The position numbers were made by a program, and so were the translations under genes. Below, piece by piece: positions 16,150 through 24,203 of a stretch of DNA of 64,000 nucleotides (within the stretch, counting starts at the first letter, position 1; every line of letters starts with the position of its first letter). The stretch lies in assembly GCF_018449515.1 (NCBI RefSeq), contig NZ_JAAVUQ010000002.1, positions 62,001 to 126,000 of the forward strand, read 5' to 3'. This stretch comes from Caballeronia sp. dw_19 (lineage in GTDB: Bacteria > Pseudomonadota > Gammaproteobacteria > Burkholderiales > Burkholderiaceae). The notes beneath the pieces are model-generated. The model ran no database searches and was not told where the DNA came from. It saw only the letters and a list, made by a program, of their open reading frames with translations.

Positions 16150-17325
16150 TCAGAACTTGTGACGTAAGCCGATGCGGGCTGCAACCTGATTGTTCGCGCC
16201 GGTACCCGAGTTACCGATGAAGCTCGAGCTCGATCCAATTTCAGCCTGGACCGGAACGTCGCGGCCATTGATCGTATTGCTGCCCAAAGCCTTCTGGTAA
16301 ATCACGAGTGCGTAGACGTCGGTGCGCTTGGATAGCGCATAGTCGAGCATGCTGCTGACCTGGTGCCATTTGCCCTCGAAATGATCGTCAAGCTTCGAGA
16401 ATGTGTAGCCCAGGCCTGCGCTCAAGGCCGGTGTAAACGCATACTTGCCGCCAAGTTCGTAGTTGTTCAGCCTGGACTCGGCGCCTGTGATCGGATCGAA
16501 CGTCGTGTGAGTCCAGTTGCCCCAGATCGTGCCCGCACCAATGGCATAACGCGCGCCCACGCCGAAGGTTTCCAGGTCGCGCAATCCGCCGGTATTCACG
16601 TTCGCGATGCTGACGCTGAACGCAGGCGTCGCGCCATTGGGGAAGCGAATATTGGTGTAGGCAGTGCCGATACTGAACGGCCCTTGCGCGTAATTCACAC
16701 CGGCGCTGATCGTGCTCGACGACCCTTGCGTGGTCGTGGTGCCGGCGGTGGTGGTAGGCGAACCGGCGAACGAGCCGGCTTGATTCGAGAAGCCGTACAT
16801 CGCGCCAAAGGTCAGGCCCGAGAAATTGGCGCTGCTGAACTTGACGGCGTTGTTGATACGGCTGGACGTCAGTTGATCCAGGTCATTGATGTGGAACGCG
16901 TAGTTGCCGGCGGGCGTTTGGCCGCCCATCGTATAGTTGCCGCCGAGATAGTCGGTCGAGAACGAGTACTGGCGGCCGAGCGTGACCGAGCCCAGGCCTT
17001 TCTTCGCAATACCCACATACGCCTGGCGGCCGAACAATGCGCCGCCTTGTCCGAGCGTACCATCGCCTGAACTGAAGCCGCTCTCGAGGGTGAAGATGGC
17101 TTGCAGGCCGCCACCCAGGTCTTCTACGCCGCGCAGGCCCCAACGGCTGCCTTGGGCTACGCCGTCGCCGTATTTGACCAACTGGCCATGTCCGGCCGGG
17201 GACGCGGCGTTACTGACGTAAGTCACGCCGGCGTCGATCAAGCCGTATAGCGTCACGCTGCTTTGTGCATGTGCAATTACCCCGACACTGCTCAATGCAG
17301 CTGCCGCCACGATCTTCCTTTTCAT
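16150..17325 (-). CDS. outer-membrane general porin (Burkholderia OmpC family)
   Basis: A 391-residue porin. The signal peptide (MKRKIVAAAALSSVGVIAHA) is followed by QSSVTLYGLIDAGVTYVSN, the classic first strand of Burkholderia trimeric porins, and the protein ends in RIGLRHKF with the terminal Phe needed for outer-membrane assembly. Other strands include GSRWGLRGVEDLGGGLQAIF and RQAYVGIAKKGLGSVTLGRQ. The start at 17325 has AGGA upstream; the frame continues further but would precede the signal peptide. It is divergent from the NifQ-like gene with a ModE-type dyad between them, so an anion or molybdate entry role is a fair guess, but pore selectivity cannot be read from sequence. Confidence 0.92.
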   Translation of the reverse strand: MKRKIVAAAALSSVGVIAHAQSSVTLYGLIDAGVTYVSNAASPAGHGQLVKYGDGVAQGSRWGLRGVEDLGGGLQAIFTLESGFSSGDGTLGQGGALFGRQAYVGIAKKGLGSVTLGRQYSFSTDYLGGNYTMGGQTPAGNYAFHINDLDQLTSSRINNAVKFSSANFSGLTFGAMYGFSNQAGSFAGSPTTTAGTTTTQGSSSTISAGVNYAQGPFSIGTAYTNIRFPNGATPAFSVSIANVNTGGLRDLETFGVGARYAIGAGTIWGNWTHTTFDPITGAESRLNNYELGGKYAFTPALSAGLGYTFSKLDDHFEGKWHQVSSMLDYALSKRTDVYALVIYQKALGSNTINGRDVPVQAEIGSSSSFIGNSGTGANNQVAARIGLRHKF

Positions 17326-17420
17326 CGCTATTCCTGTCTTTAGTTTGAGTTGCCGCCGTTTGTAATTGACGCCACGCCCACGTGTTGCCCGAGGCGAAAT
17401 GAGCCTTACAATCAGTCTTT

Positions 17421-17444
17421 CGAAATATCGGCAGGAATATAGCG
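17421..17444. promoter_or_regulatory. ModE-type operator between porin and nifQ
   Basis: CGAAATAT-N8-ATATAGCG, third member of the 24-bp family. It lies 96-119 bp before the porin start and about 147 bp before the NifQ-like start and could act on both divergent promoters. Confidence 0.6.
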
Positions 17445-17590
17445 GTATGTAACAATTTGGTAAACTAAATATATGTTGTTTGTATGGTTGACGAGACACG
17501 GGCTTGACTCCGGGCTGCGCGTGGCATACTCGTTTTGAGTCAAGGCTTGCCGTGACACTCCGCAATCGGCAGTATCCCCGCTACCCGGCA

Positions 17591-18148
17591 ATGACACATT
17601 CGCTCGTGACGCGCGCCCAATTATTGGCCGCTTCGGCCTCTCCCGATGCTCCCGGCACCGCTTTGTTCGCTACCTTGCTTGCCGCGCACGATGACCTTTC
17701 TCTGCTTGGGTTATCGCCGGAACAATTCGCTTTGCTGTATGCCCGGCACTTTGGCGCAATGCGACCGCCGAAGGCGGGTTTGGTTATCCATTCGGAAGAG
17801 CAGGCCGGGTTCGTCAGCGCGCTTGTGGTCTTCCTGCTGAGTCATGTCCGGGCGGGTGGCGCCGTCGACATGGCCGATGCGGACTGTCTCGCATCGATCA
17901 TTGCCCATGCGTGCTTGCGGCCGGACCATCTGTGGCGCGATCTCGGGCTAAGCGGGCGCGACGAAGTCACTGACATGCTTAGCCGGTATTTCCCGACGCT
18001 GGTGGCGCGCAATGTTGACGGAATGCGCTGGAAAAAATTCCTCGCGCGAGAACTTGCTTTGTCGCTTGGACTGGTGCCGCAGCCGGCGCCAGGATGTCCG
18101 GGCTGCGAAGATTTCGGGTTTTGTTTCGGCAGTAAAGGTGGTAAATAG
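17591..18148 (+). CDS. nifQ: NifQ-family molybdenum-processing protein
   Basis: A 185-residue member of the NifQ family, which in diazotrophs carries a Mo-Fe-S cluster and donates molybdenum to FeMo-cofactor synthesis. The C-terminal motif is PGCPGCEDFGFCFGS: Cys169, Cys172 and Cys178 give C-x2-C-x5-C. The family pattern as I know it is C-x4-C-x2-C-x5-C; the first position here is Gln164. I chose ATG 17591; no good ribosome site is visible, and a TTG at 17504 in the same frame is less likely. No nitrogenase genes are in the window. The neighbour downstream is ModE. Confidence 0.8.
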   Translation: MTHSLVTRAQLLAASASPDAPGTALFATLLAAHDDLSLLGLSPEQFALLYARHFGAMRPPKAGLVIHSEEQAGFVSALVVFLLSHVRAGGAVDMADADCLASIIAHACLRPDHLWRDLGLSGRDEVTDMLSRYFPTLVARNVDGMRWKKFLARELALSLGLVPQPAPGCPGCEDFGFCFGSKGGK

Positions 18149-18262
18149 AGGCGGTAAATCGTGAGCGCTGCGCCTGACCACTGGCCTGAGTGTCGCGGCT
18201 TCCTGATGCAGGGGTAATGTTGCGGATGCATGGGCCTGTCGGCCTCGTGTATGCTTTCGCGC

Positions 18263-18652
18263 ATGGCCAAATCCGTGAAAGATCCAGTGACTCCTTCCTT
18301 GTTCCATCAGCCCGAGGTGCGTTTTCGCATGCGCATTCGCCAGGCGGACGCTGTGGCAATCGGCCCTGGGAAAATTGATTTGCTCGAGGCCGTGCATGAG
18401 CATGGTTCGATCTCGGCTGCCGCGCGCAGCCTGGGCATGTCGTACCGGCGGGCGTGGTTGCTCATCGACGAACTGAACCGTACGCTCAAGGCGCCGGCAA
18501 CGTCTTCGGAAACGGGTGGCTCGGCGGGTGGTGGTTGCGTGTTGACGCCGGTTGGTGAAAAGATCGTGCGGCTTTATCGGGAGATTGAAGCGGAAGCGGC
18601 CAGGACCTGCGCGCCGCAGATTTCCGCGTTGACCAGGCTTATGAAGCGCTGA
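18263..18652 (+). CDS. modE: ModE-type regulator, DNA-binding domain only
   Basis: A 129-residue protein matching only the N-terminal winged helix of ModE: IDLLEAVHEHGSISAAARSLGMSYRRAWLLIDELN (about 38-72) is nearly the family signature, followed by a Gly/Ser-rich wing and LTPVGEKIVRLYREIEAEA. The two Mop domains that bind molybdate in E. coli ModE are absent; full-length ModE is about 260 residues. The start at 18263 follows an upstream ATG in the same frame that lacks support. It is the obvious candidate to bind the five local dyads. How it senses molybdate is open; the di-Mop protein is one possible partner. Confidence 0.88.
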   Translation: MAKSVKDPVTPSLFHQPEVRFRMRIRQADAVAIGPGKIDLLEAVHEHGSISAAARSLGMSYRRAWLLIDELNRTLKAPATSSETGGSAGGGCVLTPVGEKIVRLYREIEAEAARTCAPQISALTRLMKR

Positions 18653-18666
18653 TGATGAGAGGGCGA

Positions 18667-19644
18667 TTTCGTTCGCACTTGGTCGGGGGCGGCAGTGCCG
18701 GGTTGGTCGGTTCTGGGGTTAGTGGTCGGGGTCTATGCCGGGTTGGTGTTTCGGCCTTAGTGGTCTGCGAGAGTTGGATTTTCTCTTTATCACTATTAGC
18801 CACTGTGCGTGGCGGCACGTCATTTCTTTGTCCAAAGCGACAAAGAAACGAAGCAAAGAAAGCGCTTTCAACCACGCTACCCTAAGTGTCCACAGCGTGC
18901 AGTTTTCATTCATAGGTGCCCCAAAAGCACGGTGCTCGCCAGAGCGGAGGATGTTTGAAACCCTCCTTCTCGCGAATCCTGACACGAACACGCTTCGCCC
19001 CGTACGCTCTCGGGCAAGCACGGTTCGCCAAGGGACCCGCACGGCCTCACGCGTCTTCACTGCGTCAGGGCTGCCAGGTTGGCGGCGTAGTTTGCGCCGT
19101 CGTCTTCGCGGGTTACGGTCGACGCATATTTAAGGCTTCGTTCTTTTTGGATTGCTTGCGCGACCTGCACCTTATTTTCGCCTACCATGGCTCGCGTTTT
19201 GATGGCCTCGTTTTTGCGCGGGTTAGCGATATGGTTCGAAGTGCGTACTAATCTGGTAATTGGTTATCCGCGGATAGCGCGGGGTGCCCCTTGGGCAGGT
19301 TCAATCACTGGTGGCGAAGCGTGTGGGTATCGGTGTTCGGAGAAGGAGGGGTTCACACATCCTCCGCTCTGGCGAGCACCGTGCTTTTGGGGCACCTATG
19401 AATGAAAACTGCACGCTGTGGACACTTAGGGTAGCGTGGTTGAAAGCGTTTTCTTTGCTTCGTTTCTTTGTCGCTTTGGACAAAGAAATGACGTGCCGCC
19501 ACGCACAGTGGCTAATAGTGATAAAGAGAAAATCCGACTCTCGCAGACCACTAACGCCGAAAGCACCAACCCGGCATAGACCCCGGACCACTAACCCTCG
19601 AACCTAGCAACCCGCCCCCCAATCCCGACCGAGTGCGAACGAAA
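18667..19644. repeat. ~1-kb large inverted repeat element
   Basis: Two arms of about 305 bp (18667-18971 and 19339-19644) are imperfect inverted copies, with a central ~365 bp that is not repeated. The inner parts are almost identical: GTGGACACTTAGGGTAGCGT in the right arm matches the complement of 18883-18902 in the left. Each arm contains its own small hairpin (left: TTTCTTTGTC at 18823-18832 with GACAAAGAAA at 18839-18848). Each arm also contains an inward- or outward-facing open frame with the same peptide (MNENCTLWTLRVAWLKA), which I treat as a by-product. No transposase is present. It starts 15 bp after modE and ends 45 bp before the DUF2325 gene. Confidence 0.85.
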
Positions 19645-19688
19645 ACCAATTCCACCTTAACCCCTTAGCAATCGCGATGCACAATGAG

Positions 19689-21047
19689 TTAGCCGTGCCG
19701 CAGACAAAATCGCGACGCCGGCGGCGTATTACCCGATTGCAGCGACGCTCGGCCCAACCGCGTCATCAATTCCACAAAACTCGCCACGCTCGCAGTTCTT
19801 AGCGGGTGATAATCGACCTGATGGCGGTCGCATACGCGCTTGAGCAGGTTCATGGAATCGTGGTCTATACAGTCGACCGGAAACACCACAATGTCCGCTC
19901 GCGGGAGCGCGGCGGCGAACATGCCCTTGCGGTCTTCTATGCCGCCATCATGGACGATAAAATCGCCTCCCGCCGATTCGACCAGTTGCTTTAACGCGGC
20001 GTTCGAACCGGGCCGGCCGCCAACGTACACCACGCGCTTGCCGCTCAGGTTAGTGAGTTCCTCGGCCTTTGAACCGGCCTCGCTGCCCTGAGCCACCAGC
20101 GCCTGTTCCAGCGCGTTGCATTCAGCCTGGACCACGTTGAGCATCGCAATGGTATCGTCCAGCCGCTGGCTCAAGCCGTGCGCATGGCGCTGCTCGTCGA
20201 GCGCGCGTTGCTCAGCGGTTTCCCGGCGGCTAGTGTGAATCGCAAGACGTTCGTCGCGTGCAGCCAGCGCCTCACGCAGCGCCTGGACTTCAGCCGCGAG
20301 ACCTGCTTCGGACGTATCTGGCATGCGCTCCGCCTTCGCGGACAACTCGGCCACTTGCGCGTTGAGCTGGCGCAGTGACGCGTCGCGTTCCGTAGTCAAT
20401 TCGTGTAGCTTGTCTTGCTGCCGCTCGATCTTGTCCTTGAGTGCCGCATTTTCTTCTTCAAGTGCAACCAGGCGGCGGATGTCAGCCCGGTTGGCCGCGC
20501 CCACCAGATGGGACAACATATGCAGGTCGCCGAACGCAGCCTGACGCACGCCCATGATGGCTTCTGGATGCGTCATCAACGCCCAGTAAGCTGGCGGAAT
20601 ATCGCCGCTCTTGAGTGCTTCTTTCCAGAGCGCCAGCAGGGCTTCCGGATTTTTTGCCGCTTCGAAGCGGCGCACGGCGCCCGAATAACGTGCATCAAGT
20701 GCCTTCTGTAATGCCTTGGCGCCCGCGCCGCCCTCTATGGCGAGCTCCACCGCCGCGTGATGAATCTCCAGATCCGTCGCATGTTGCCGGTCGAGATCTG
20801 TAAACTTCGGCACGAGTTTTCTAAGCTCATTCGTGCTCAGGCATGTGCCGATGACCGAGCAATGCAAATGCGAATCCAGATCCGACAGCCGCGCCCGGCG
20901 GTGCGGACTGCGAAGCTCTGCGTCGGTAGGCGCGCAGCAGGCATCCGCCGCGCCGGTGTGAGTGCCGGCATAAGCACCCGCAGCGCTGGTCGATTCAGCG
21001 GACGGCGTGCGGGCAAGGCGGAAGGGAGGGGCGGGTTGCACATTCAC
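19689..21047 (-). CDS. DUF2325 protein with central coiled coil
   Basis: A 452-residue cytoplasmic protein in three parts: an N-terminal helical region (about 60-200, with HATDLEIHHAAVELAIEG), a long coiled coil (about 200-330) and a C-terminal DUF2325 domain (about 345-435) with VVYVGGRPGSNAALKQLVE, then FIVHDGGIEDR, VVFPVDCIDHDS and PLRTASVASF. DUF2325 has a Rossmann-like look and no settled function; the conserved Cys-Asp-His-Asp cluster could bind a metal. The start is GTG 21047, or possibly GTG 21041. A ModE-type dyad lies 81-104 bp upstream, which suggests control by molybdate. Confidence 0.8.
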   Translation of the reverse strand: MNVQPAPPFRLARTPSAESTSAAGAYAGTHTGAADACCAPTDAELRSPHRRARLSDLDSHLHCSVIGTCLSTNELRKLVPKFTDLDRQHATDLEIHHAAVELAIEGGAGAKALQKALDARYSGAVRRFEAAKNPEALLALWKEALKSGDIPPAYWALMTHPEAIMGVRQAAFGDLHMLSHLVGAANRADIRRLVALEEENAALKDKIERQQDKLHELTTERDASLRQLNAQVAELSAKAERMPDTSEAGLAAEVQALREALAARDERLAIHTSRRETAEQRALDEQRHAHGLSQRLDDTIAMLNVVQAECNALEQALVAQGSEAGSKAEELTNLSGKRVVYVGGRPGSNAALKQLVESAGGDFIVHDGGIEDRKGMFAAALPRADIVVFPVDCIDHDSMNLLKRVCDRHQVDYHPLRTASVASFVELMTRLGRASLQSGNTPPASRFCLRHG

Positions 21048-21058
21048 CTCGAATCGAT

Positions 21059-21082
21059 CTGGATGTCAAACTGGATGTCAAA
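21059..21082. repeat. 12-bp tandem repeat ahead of the DUF2325 gene
   Basis: The unit CTGGATGTCAAA occurs twice in a row, 12 bp upstream of the start codon. On the minus strand this gives TTTGACATCCAG twice. It lies in the leader downstream of the ModE-type dyad and may be a protein-binding site or a simple duplication. Confidence 0.6.
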
Positions 21083-21127
21083 CGGCTGAACAGACAACGG
21101 CCTTTAGCCTGCTCGATGAACGGATAT

Positions 21128-21151
21128 CGAAATATACCATCGAATATAACG
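21128..21151. promoter_or_regulatory. ModE-type operator in front of the DUF2325 gene
   Basis: CGAAATAT-N8-ATATAACG. Its left arm is identical to that of the porin/nifQ site and its right arm is identical to that of the site at 21803-21826. It lies 81-104 bp upstream of the GTG at 21047. Confidence 0.6.
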
Positions 21152-21219
21152 GTGCGAATCCGGACGGGTGCTTCGACGCAATCAACGCCGGGCGCTTCCG
21201 GCGTACAGGACGTCGACGT

Positions 21220-21723
21220 TCAGACAGACATGTCGCTGCTCGCACGGTCTCGATAGTGCCGCTCAAGCACGTGCTCGACGCATAAACCCACGAAGGTGGC
21301 GTCCAGGCGTTCGAGACTCCGCGCAACCTGCTGAAGACCGGCCGTGCCGCTGCCAGGTGCGGCCAGGAATACCTGATCCCGCTGCTGCTCAGCCGTTCGG
21401 GCGGTTTCGATGGCAAACGTCAGGTCGTCGAGGCGGCCGAAGTCGAGCGCGCGAGCGTGATCTTCGAGGGAAAACAAAAGGTCGCCGAGCGGCTGGCCGG
21501 TCGTGGATTCGAGGGAGCGGGCGTTACCTCGGATGTCCTCGAGCATGAGGACAAAACGGGCGACGCTTGCGCGCAGGTTCCGGAATGCATCGACCACTTC
21601 CCTGATCGCTTCTGTGCGCTCAGGATCGCGCGCCGAGTTGAGCGGCGTGATCGCGACCGACAGGTCGTGGCGCAGCGTGACGGAAGCGGGAGCGCGGGAT
21701 GTTGATGCCTTTTGCCCGGACAT
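21220..21723 (-). CDS. hypothetical helical protein, partner of the DUF2325 gene
   Basis: A 167-residue soluble protein of unknown family. It is mostly helical, with heptad-like stretches (REVVDAFRNLRASVARFVLMLEDIRG and LFSLEDHARALDFGRLDDLTFAIETA), and has a single cysteine near the C-terminus. I place the start at 21723 behind GAGG; seven more codons are possible upstream. It runs in the same direction as the DUF2325 gene, which begins 172 bp downstream with its own promoter region. The same ModE-type dyad stands at almost the same distance (80-103 bp) before both genes, so the two are probably co-regulated. Confidence 0.65.
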   Translation of the reverse strand: MSGQKASTSRAPASVTLRHDLSVAITPLNSARDPERTEAIREVVDAFRNLRASVARFVLMLEDIRGNARSLESTTGQPLGDLLFSLEDHARALDFGRLDDLTFAIETARTAEQQRDQVFLAAPGSGTAGLQQVARSLERLDATFVGLCVEHVLERHYRDRASSDMSV

Positions 21724-21802
21724 GGGTAAATCCTCGAGATGCATGATGGGATCGGTTTCGTTGCGCCGGCAAGATGAATAATCGGGAGCAAAAGAATAGT
21801 AC

Positions 21803-21826
21803 CGTGATATTCCGTAGAATATAACG
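21803..21826. promoter_or_regulatory. ModE-type operator in front of the 167-aa gene
   Basis: CGTGATAT-N8-ATATAACG, fifth copy of the dyad. Position relative to the start codon (80-103 bp) mirrors that of the DUF2325 site. Confidence 0.6.
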
Positions 21827-22000
21827 AATGACTATTTTTTGTCTTGGAGGTTAGAGGGAACCCGGCCGGTTTTGAGGCTTTGGAGCGTTCGCAGACGGGC
21901 TGCCTTTTGTTCAGGCGACCGCGCGGTGATTGACGTGAACGGAGCCAGGACAGGCTCGTTTTTACGGCTGGAGGATCAGGAGGGGCGGGATCGATCAGGA

Positions 22001-22055
22001 ATAAAACTGCGGCGGCTGCGGACTTGTTTCAATGAGAACAAGCCGAAGCCGCCGC
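22001..22055 (-). terminator. intrinsic terminator after the DapA-family gene
   Basis: On the minus strand a long hairpin (GCGGCGGCTTCGGCTTGTT, eight-base loop, AACAAGTCCG then CAGCCGCCGC) is followed by AGTTTTAT. It ends the transcript of the gene that stops at 22069. The stretch from 22056 back to 21724 otherwise holds only the promoter region of the 167-aa gene. Confidence 0.75.
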
Positions 22056-22068
22056 GGGAAAACTCGAT

Positions 22069-22974
22069 TTAGAGCGTCGGCAAAACCGGCCGGGTTTCAA
22101 TCGAACGCTTGATCAACGCTTCCACGGCGAGACGTTCGTCGCCTGCCAGCGGCAAGCGCGGCGGCCGGACCGGTTCGGTGCCAAGGCCGACCATGGCCTC
22201 GGCCAGCTTGATGTTCTGCACCAGCTTGGCCGAGACGTCGAGCGCCAGCAGCGGCGCAAACCAGCGATAGATCGTGCGGGCTTCTTCCAGGCGGCCGGCC
22301 TTGAGCAGCTTGAAGATTGCCACGGTCTCTTCAGGGAACGCGCAAACCAGCCCCGCAACCCAGCCATGCGCGCCCATCAGGCAGGCTTCCATCGCGAGGT
22401 TGTCGACGCCGCAAAAGAGTGCGTAGCGCTCGCCGACCGCATTGATGAGATCCGTGAAGCGGCGTACATCGCCGGCCGATTCCTTGATCGCTACGAGCTT
22501 CTTTTCATCGGCGAGTTCGGCGAACATTTCTGGTGTCACATCAACGCCGTACGCGAGCGGGTTGTTGTAGACCATGATCGGCAAGGGACTCGCACTGGCG
22601 ACCACGCGGAAGTGGTTGAGCGTTTCGCGGCGGTCCGACAAATAACGCAAACCCGGCAGCACCATGTAACCGGCAGCGCCGTGCTTGACGCCGAGTTCAG
22701 CCTGGCGGCAACCATCGAGCGTGCTGTTTTCCGCAATCGTCAGCAATACGGGCACGCGTCCCTGGGCTGCATCGACGGCGATATCCAGCACGTCCAGCTT
22801 TTCGTCGAGCGAGAGCGTCGACGCTTCGCCAAGCGATCCGCAGACGATGATGCCGTCGACCCCGGCCGCGATCTGCGCCTCGATATTCTTCTTCGTCCAA
22901 GCGCGATCTATGCTGAAATCCGCATTGAACTTGGTCGTGACGGCGGGCATTACGCCTTCCCAGATATGCGCCAT
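22069..22974 (-). CDS. DapA-family lyase, probable pyrroline-4-hydroxy-2-carboxylate deaminase
   Basis: A 301-residue class I aldolase-fold enzyme of the dihydrodipicolinate synthase family. The Schiff-base lysine is in LVAIKESAGD, the tyrosine in PIMVYNNPLAYG, and the substrate-phosphate-like loop is CGSLGEASTLS. Divergent pairing with a 4-hydroxyproline epimerase points to the deaminase step of hydroxyproline breakdown, which yields 2-oxoglutarate semialdehyde. I chose ATG 22974 with AGGAGA upstream; the frame extends 33 codons further without support. The D-hydroxyproline oxidase and the semialdehyde dehydrogenase are not adjacent. A different 2-keto acid substrate cannot be excluded. Confidence 0.8.
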   Translation of the reverse strand: MAHIWEGVMPAVTTKFNADFSIDRAWTKKNIEAQIAAGVDGIIVCGSLGEASTLSLDEKLDVLDIAVDAAQGRVPVLLTIAENSTLDGCRQAELGVKHGAAGYMVLPGLRYLSDRRETLNHFRVVASASPLPIMVYNNPLAYGVDVTPEMFAELADEKKLVAIKESAGDVRRFTDLINAVGERYALFCGVDNLAMEACLMGAHGWVAGLVCAFPEETVAIFKLLKAGRLEEARTIYRWFAPLLALDVSAKLVQNIKLAEAMVGLGTEPVRPPRLPLAGDERLAVEALIKRSIETRPVLPTL

Positions 22975-23056
22975 GGCGGCTCTCCTAAAAGTGATCGGTT
23001 GAGTGCAGTCTAAGCATTGCAGAATGAGCCGTCTTGCACGTTGCGCGCAATTACGA

Positions 23057-23070
23057 TGCCGATTTCGGCA
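23057..23070. promoter_or_regulatory. operator dyad 1 of the hydroxyproline divergent promoter
   Basis: TGCCGATTTCGGCA: six-base arms TGCCGA/TCGGCA with TT in the centre, 83-96 bp upstream of the DapA-family gene. It is the exact reverse complement of the second copy at 23180. Confidence 0.65.
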
Positions 23071-23179
23071 CAACGATGATTCCCTGGCCTACTTGACCGA
23101 AGGGCTTGAGCGCAGCGGAATCGGGCCGTGAAGAGGGGTTATGCGAGGGCTTCGGACTTATATAGATCTACTCCATCTA

Positions 23180-23193
23180 TGCCGAAATCGGCA
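23180..23193. promoter_or_regulatory. operator dyad 2 of the hydroxyproline divergent promoter
   Basis: TGCCGAAATCGGCA, mirror image of the copy at 23057, centre-to-centre distance 123 bp, and 57-70 bp upstream of the epimerase gene. One site per divergent gene suggests a single dimeric regulator and possible looping. Confidence 0.65.
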
Positions 23194-23249
23194 TCAAATC
23201 CGCTGAGCGCTACCAAGACGGACCCGGCCCGAATTTCTACGATGTCAGC

Positions 23250-24203
23250 ATGAAAATCCTACACTTCATCGATTCCCATACGGGCGGCGAACCCACCCGT
23301 CTCGTCACGTCGGGTGGGCCTGATCTGGGCGGCGGCAGCTTGGCCGAACGCCTGGAAAACCTTCGCACGAAACACGACGACTGGCGGGCGGGCGTGGCAA
23401 CAGAACCGCGCGGCTCGGACGTGATCGTGGGGGCGTTATTGTGCGAACCGGACGATCCGGGATGCGCGGCGGCCGTCATCTTTTTCAATAACGTCGGATA
23501 TCTCGGCATGTGCGGCCACGGCACGATCGGCCTGATCGTGTCTCTTGCTTACCTCGGGAAGATTCAGCCTGGCTCGCACCGGATTCAGACGCCTGCGGGA
23601 GTTGTCGAAGCCACATTGCATCAGGACGGCAGCGTGAGCGTGCGCAATGTACCGTCGTATCGATACCGGCAAGCGGTCCGTGTGGATGTGGACGGCTACG
23701 GACCACTGACGGGCGATATCGCGTGGGGCGGCAACTGGTTTTTTCTCGTGGCCGATCACGGGCAGGATCTCGTTGCAACGAACCTGACCCGGCTGACAGC
23801 GGTAACAGACGCCATTCGTGAGGCATTGCAGGCACAAGGCATTACCGGCGCGGACGGAGCGCTCATCGACCACATTGAATTGTTCGCGGACTCACCGCGT
23901 GCCGGTATCGATAGCCGCAATTTCGTGCTGTGCCCCGGCAGCGCCTACGACCGTTCGCCGTGCGGTACAGGCACAAGCGCTAAGGTCGCTTGTCTCGCCG
24001 CCGACAATAAACTAGCCGAAGGCGAGGTGTGGCGGCAGGAAAGCATTATTGGCAGCGTGTTCGAGGCAAGCTACCGGCACTCCGGCGAACTCGCGGGCCA
24101 GGCTGTGATCCCGACCATCACCGGGCATGCGCACATCATGGCCGAAGGCCGACTCTGCTTCGACAGTACGGACCCGTTCGCCTGGGGTATCCCGTCGGCC
24201 TGA
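23250..24203 (+). CDS. 4-hydroxyproline 2-epimerase (proline racemase family)
   Basis: A 317-residue member of the proline racemase family. Both catalytic cysteines are present, in GMCGHGT (about 90) and SPCGTGT (about 235), which marks an epimerase and not the Cys/Thr dehydratase subgroup. The first step it would catalyse is trans-4-hydroxy-L-proline to cis-4-hydroxy-D-proline. The start [15 protein letters not shown] is typical. It is divergent from the DapA-family gene, with paired operators between. Proline racemase is the alternative, but the neighbour favours hydroxyproline. Confidence 0.88.
   Translation: MKILHFIDSHTGGEPTRLVTSGGPDLGGGSLAERLENLRTKHDDWRAGVATEPRGSDVIVGALLCEPDDPGCAAAVIFFNNVGYLGMCGHGTIGLIVSLAYLGKIQPGSHRIQTPAGVVEATLHQDGSVSVRNVPSYRYRQAVRVDVDGYGPLTGDIAWGGNWFFLVADHGQDLVATNLTRLTAVTDAIREALQAQGITGADGALIDHIELFADSPRAGIDSRNFVLCPGSAYDRSPCGTGTSAKVACLAADNKLAEGEVWRQESIIGSVFEASYRHSGELAGQAVIPTITGHAHIMAEGRLCFDSTDPFAWGIPSA

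Noticed and set aside
17503..17544. Inverted repeat CTTGACTC...GAGTCAAG upstream of the NifQ-like gene
   Set aside because: Eight-bp arms are separated by 26 bp, with no second copy and no match to the dyads of the locus; it may be chance.
18719..19607. Open frames within the large inverted repeat with the peptide MNENCTLWTLRVAWLKA
   Set aside because: The same peptide appears in both arms because the arms are inverted copies; there is no start context and the stretch folds into hairpins, so it was treated as repeat sequence and not as genes.
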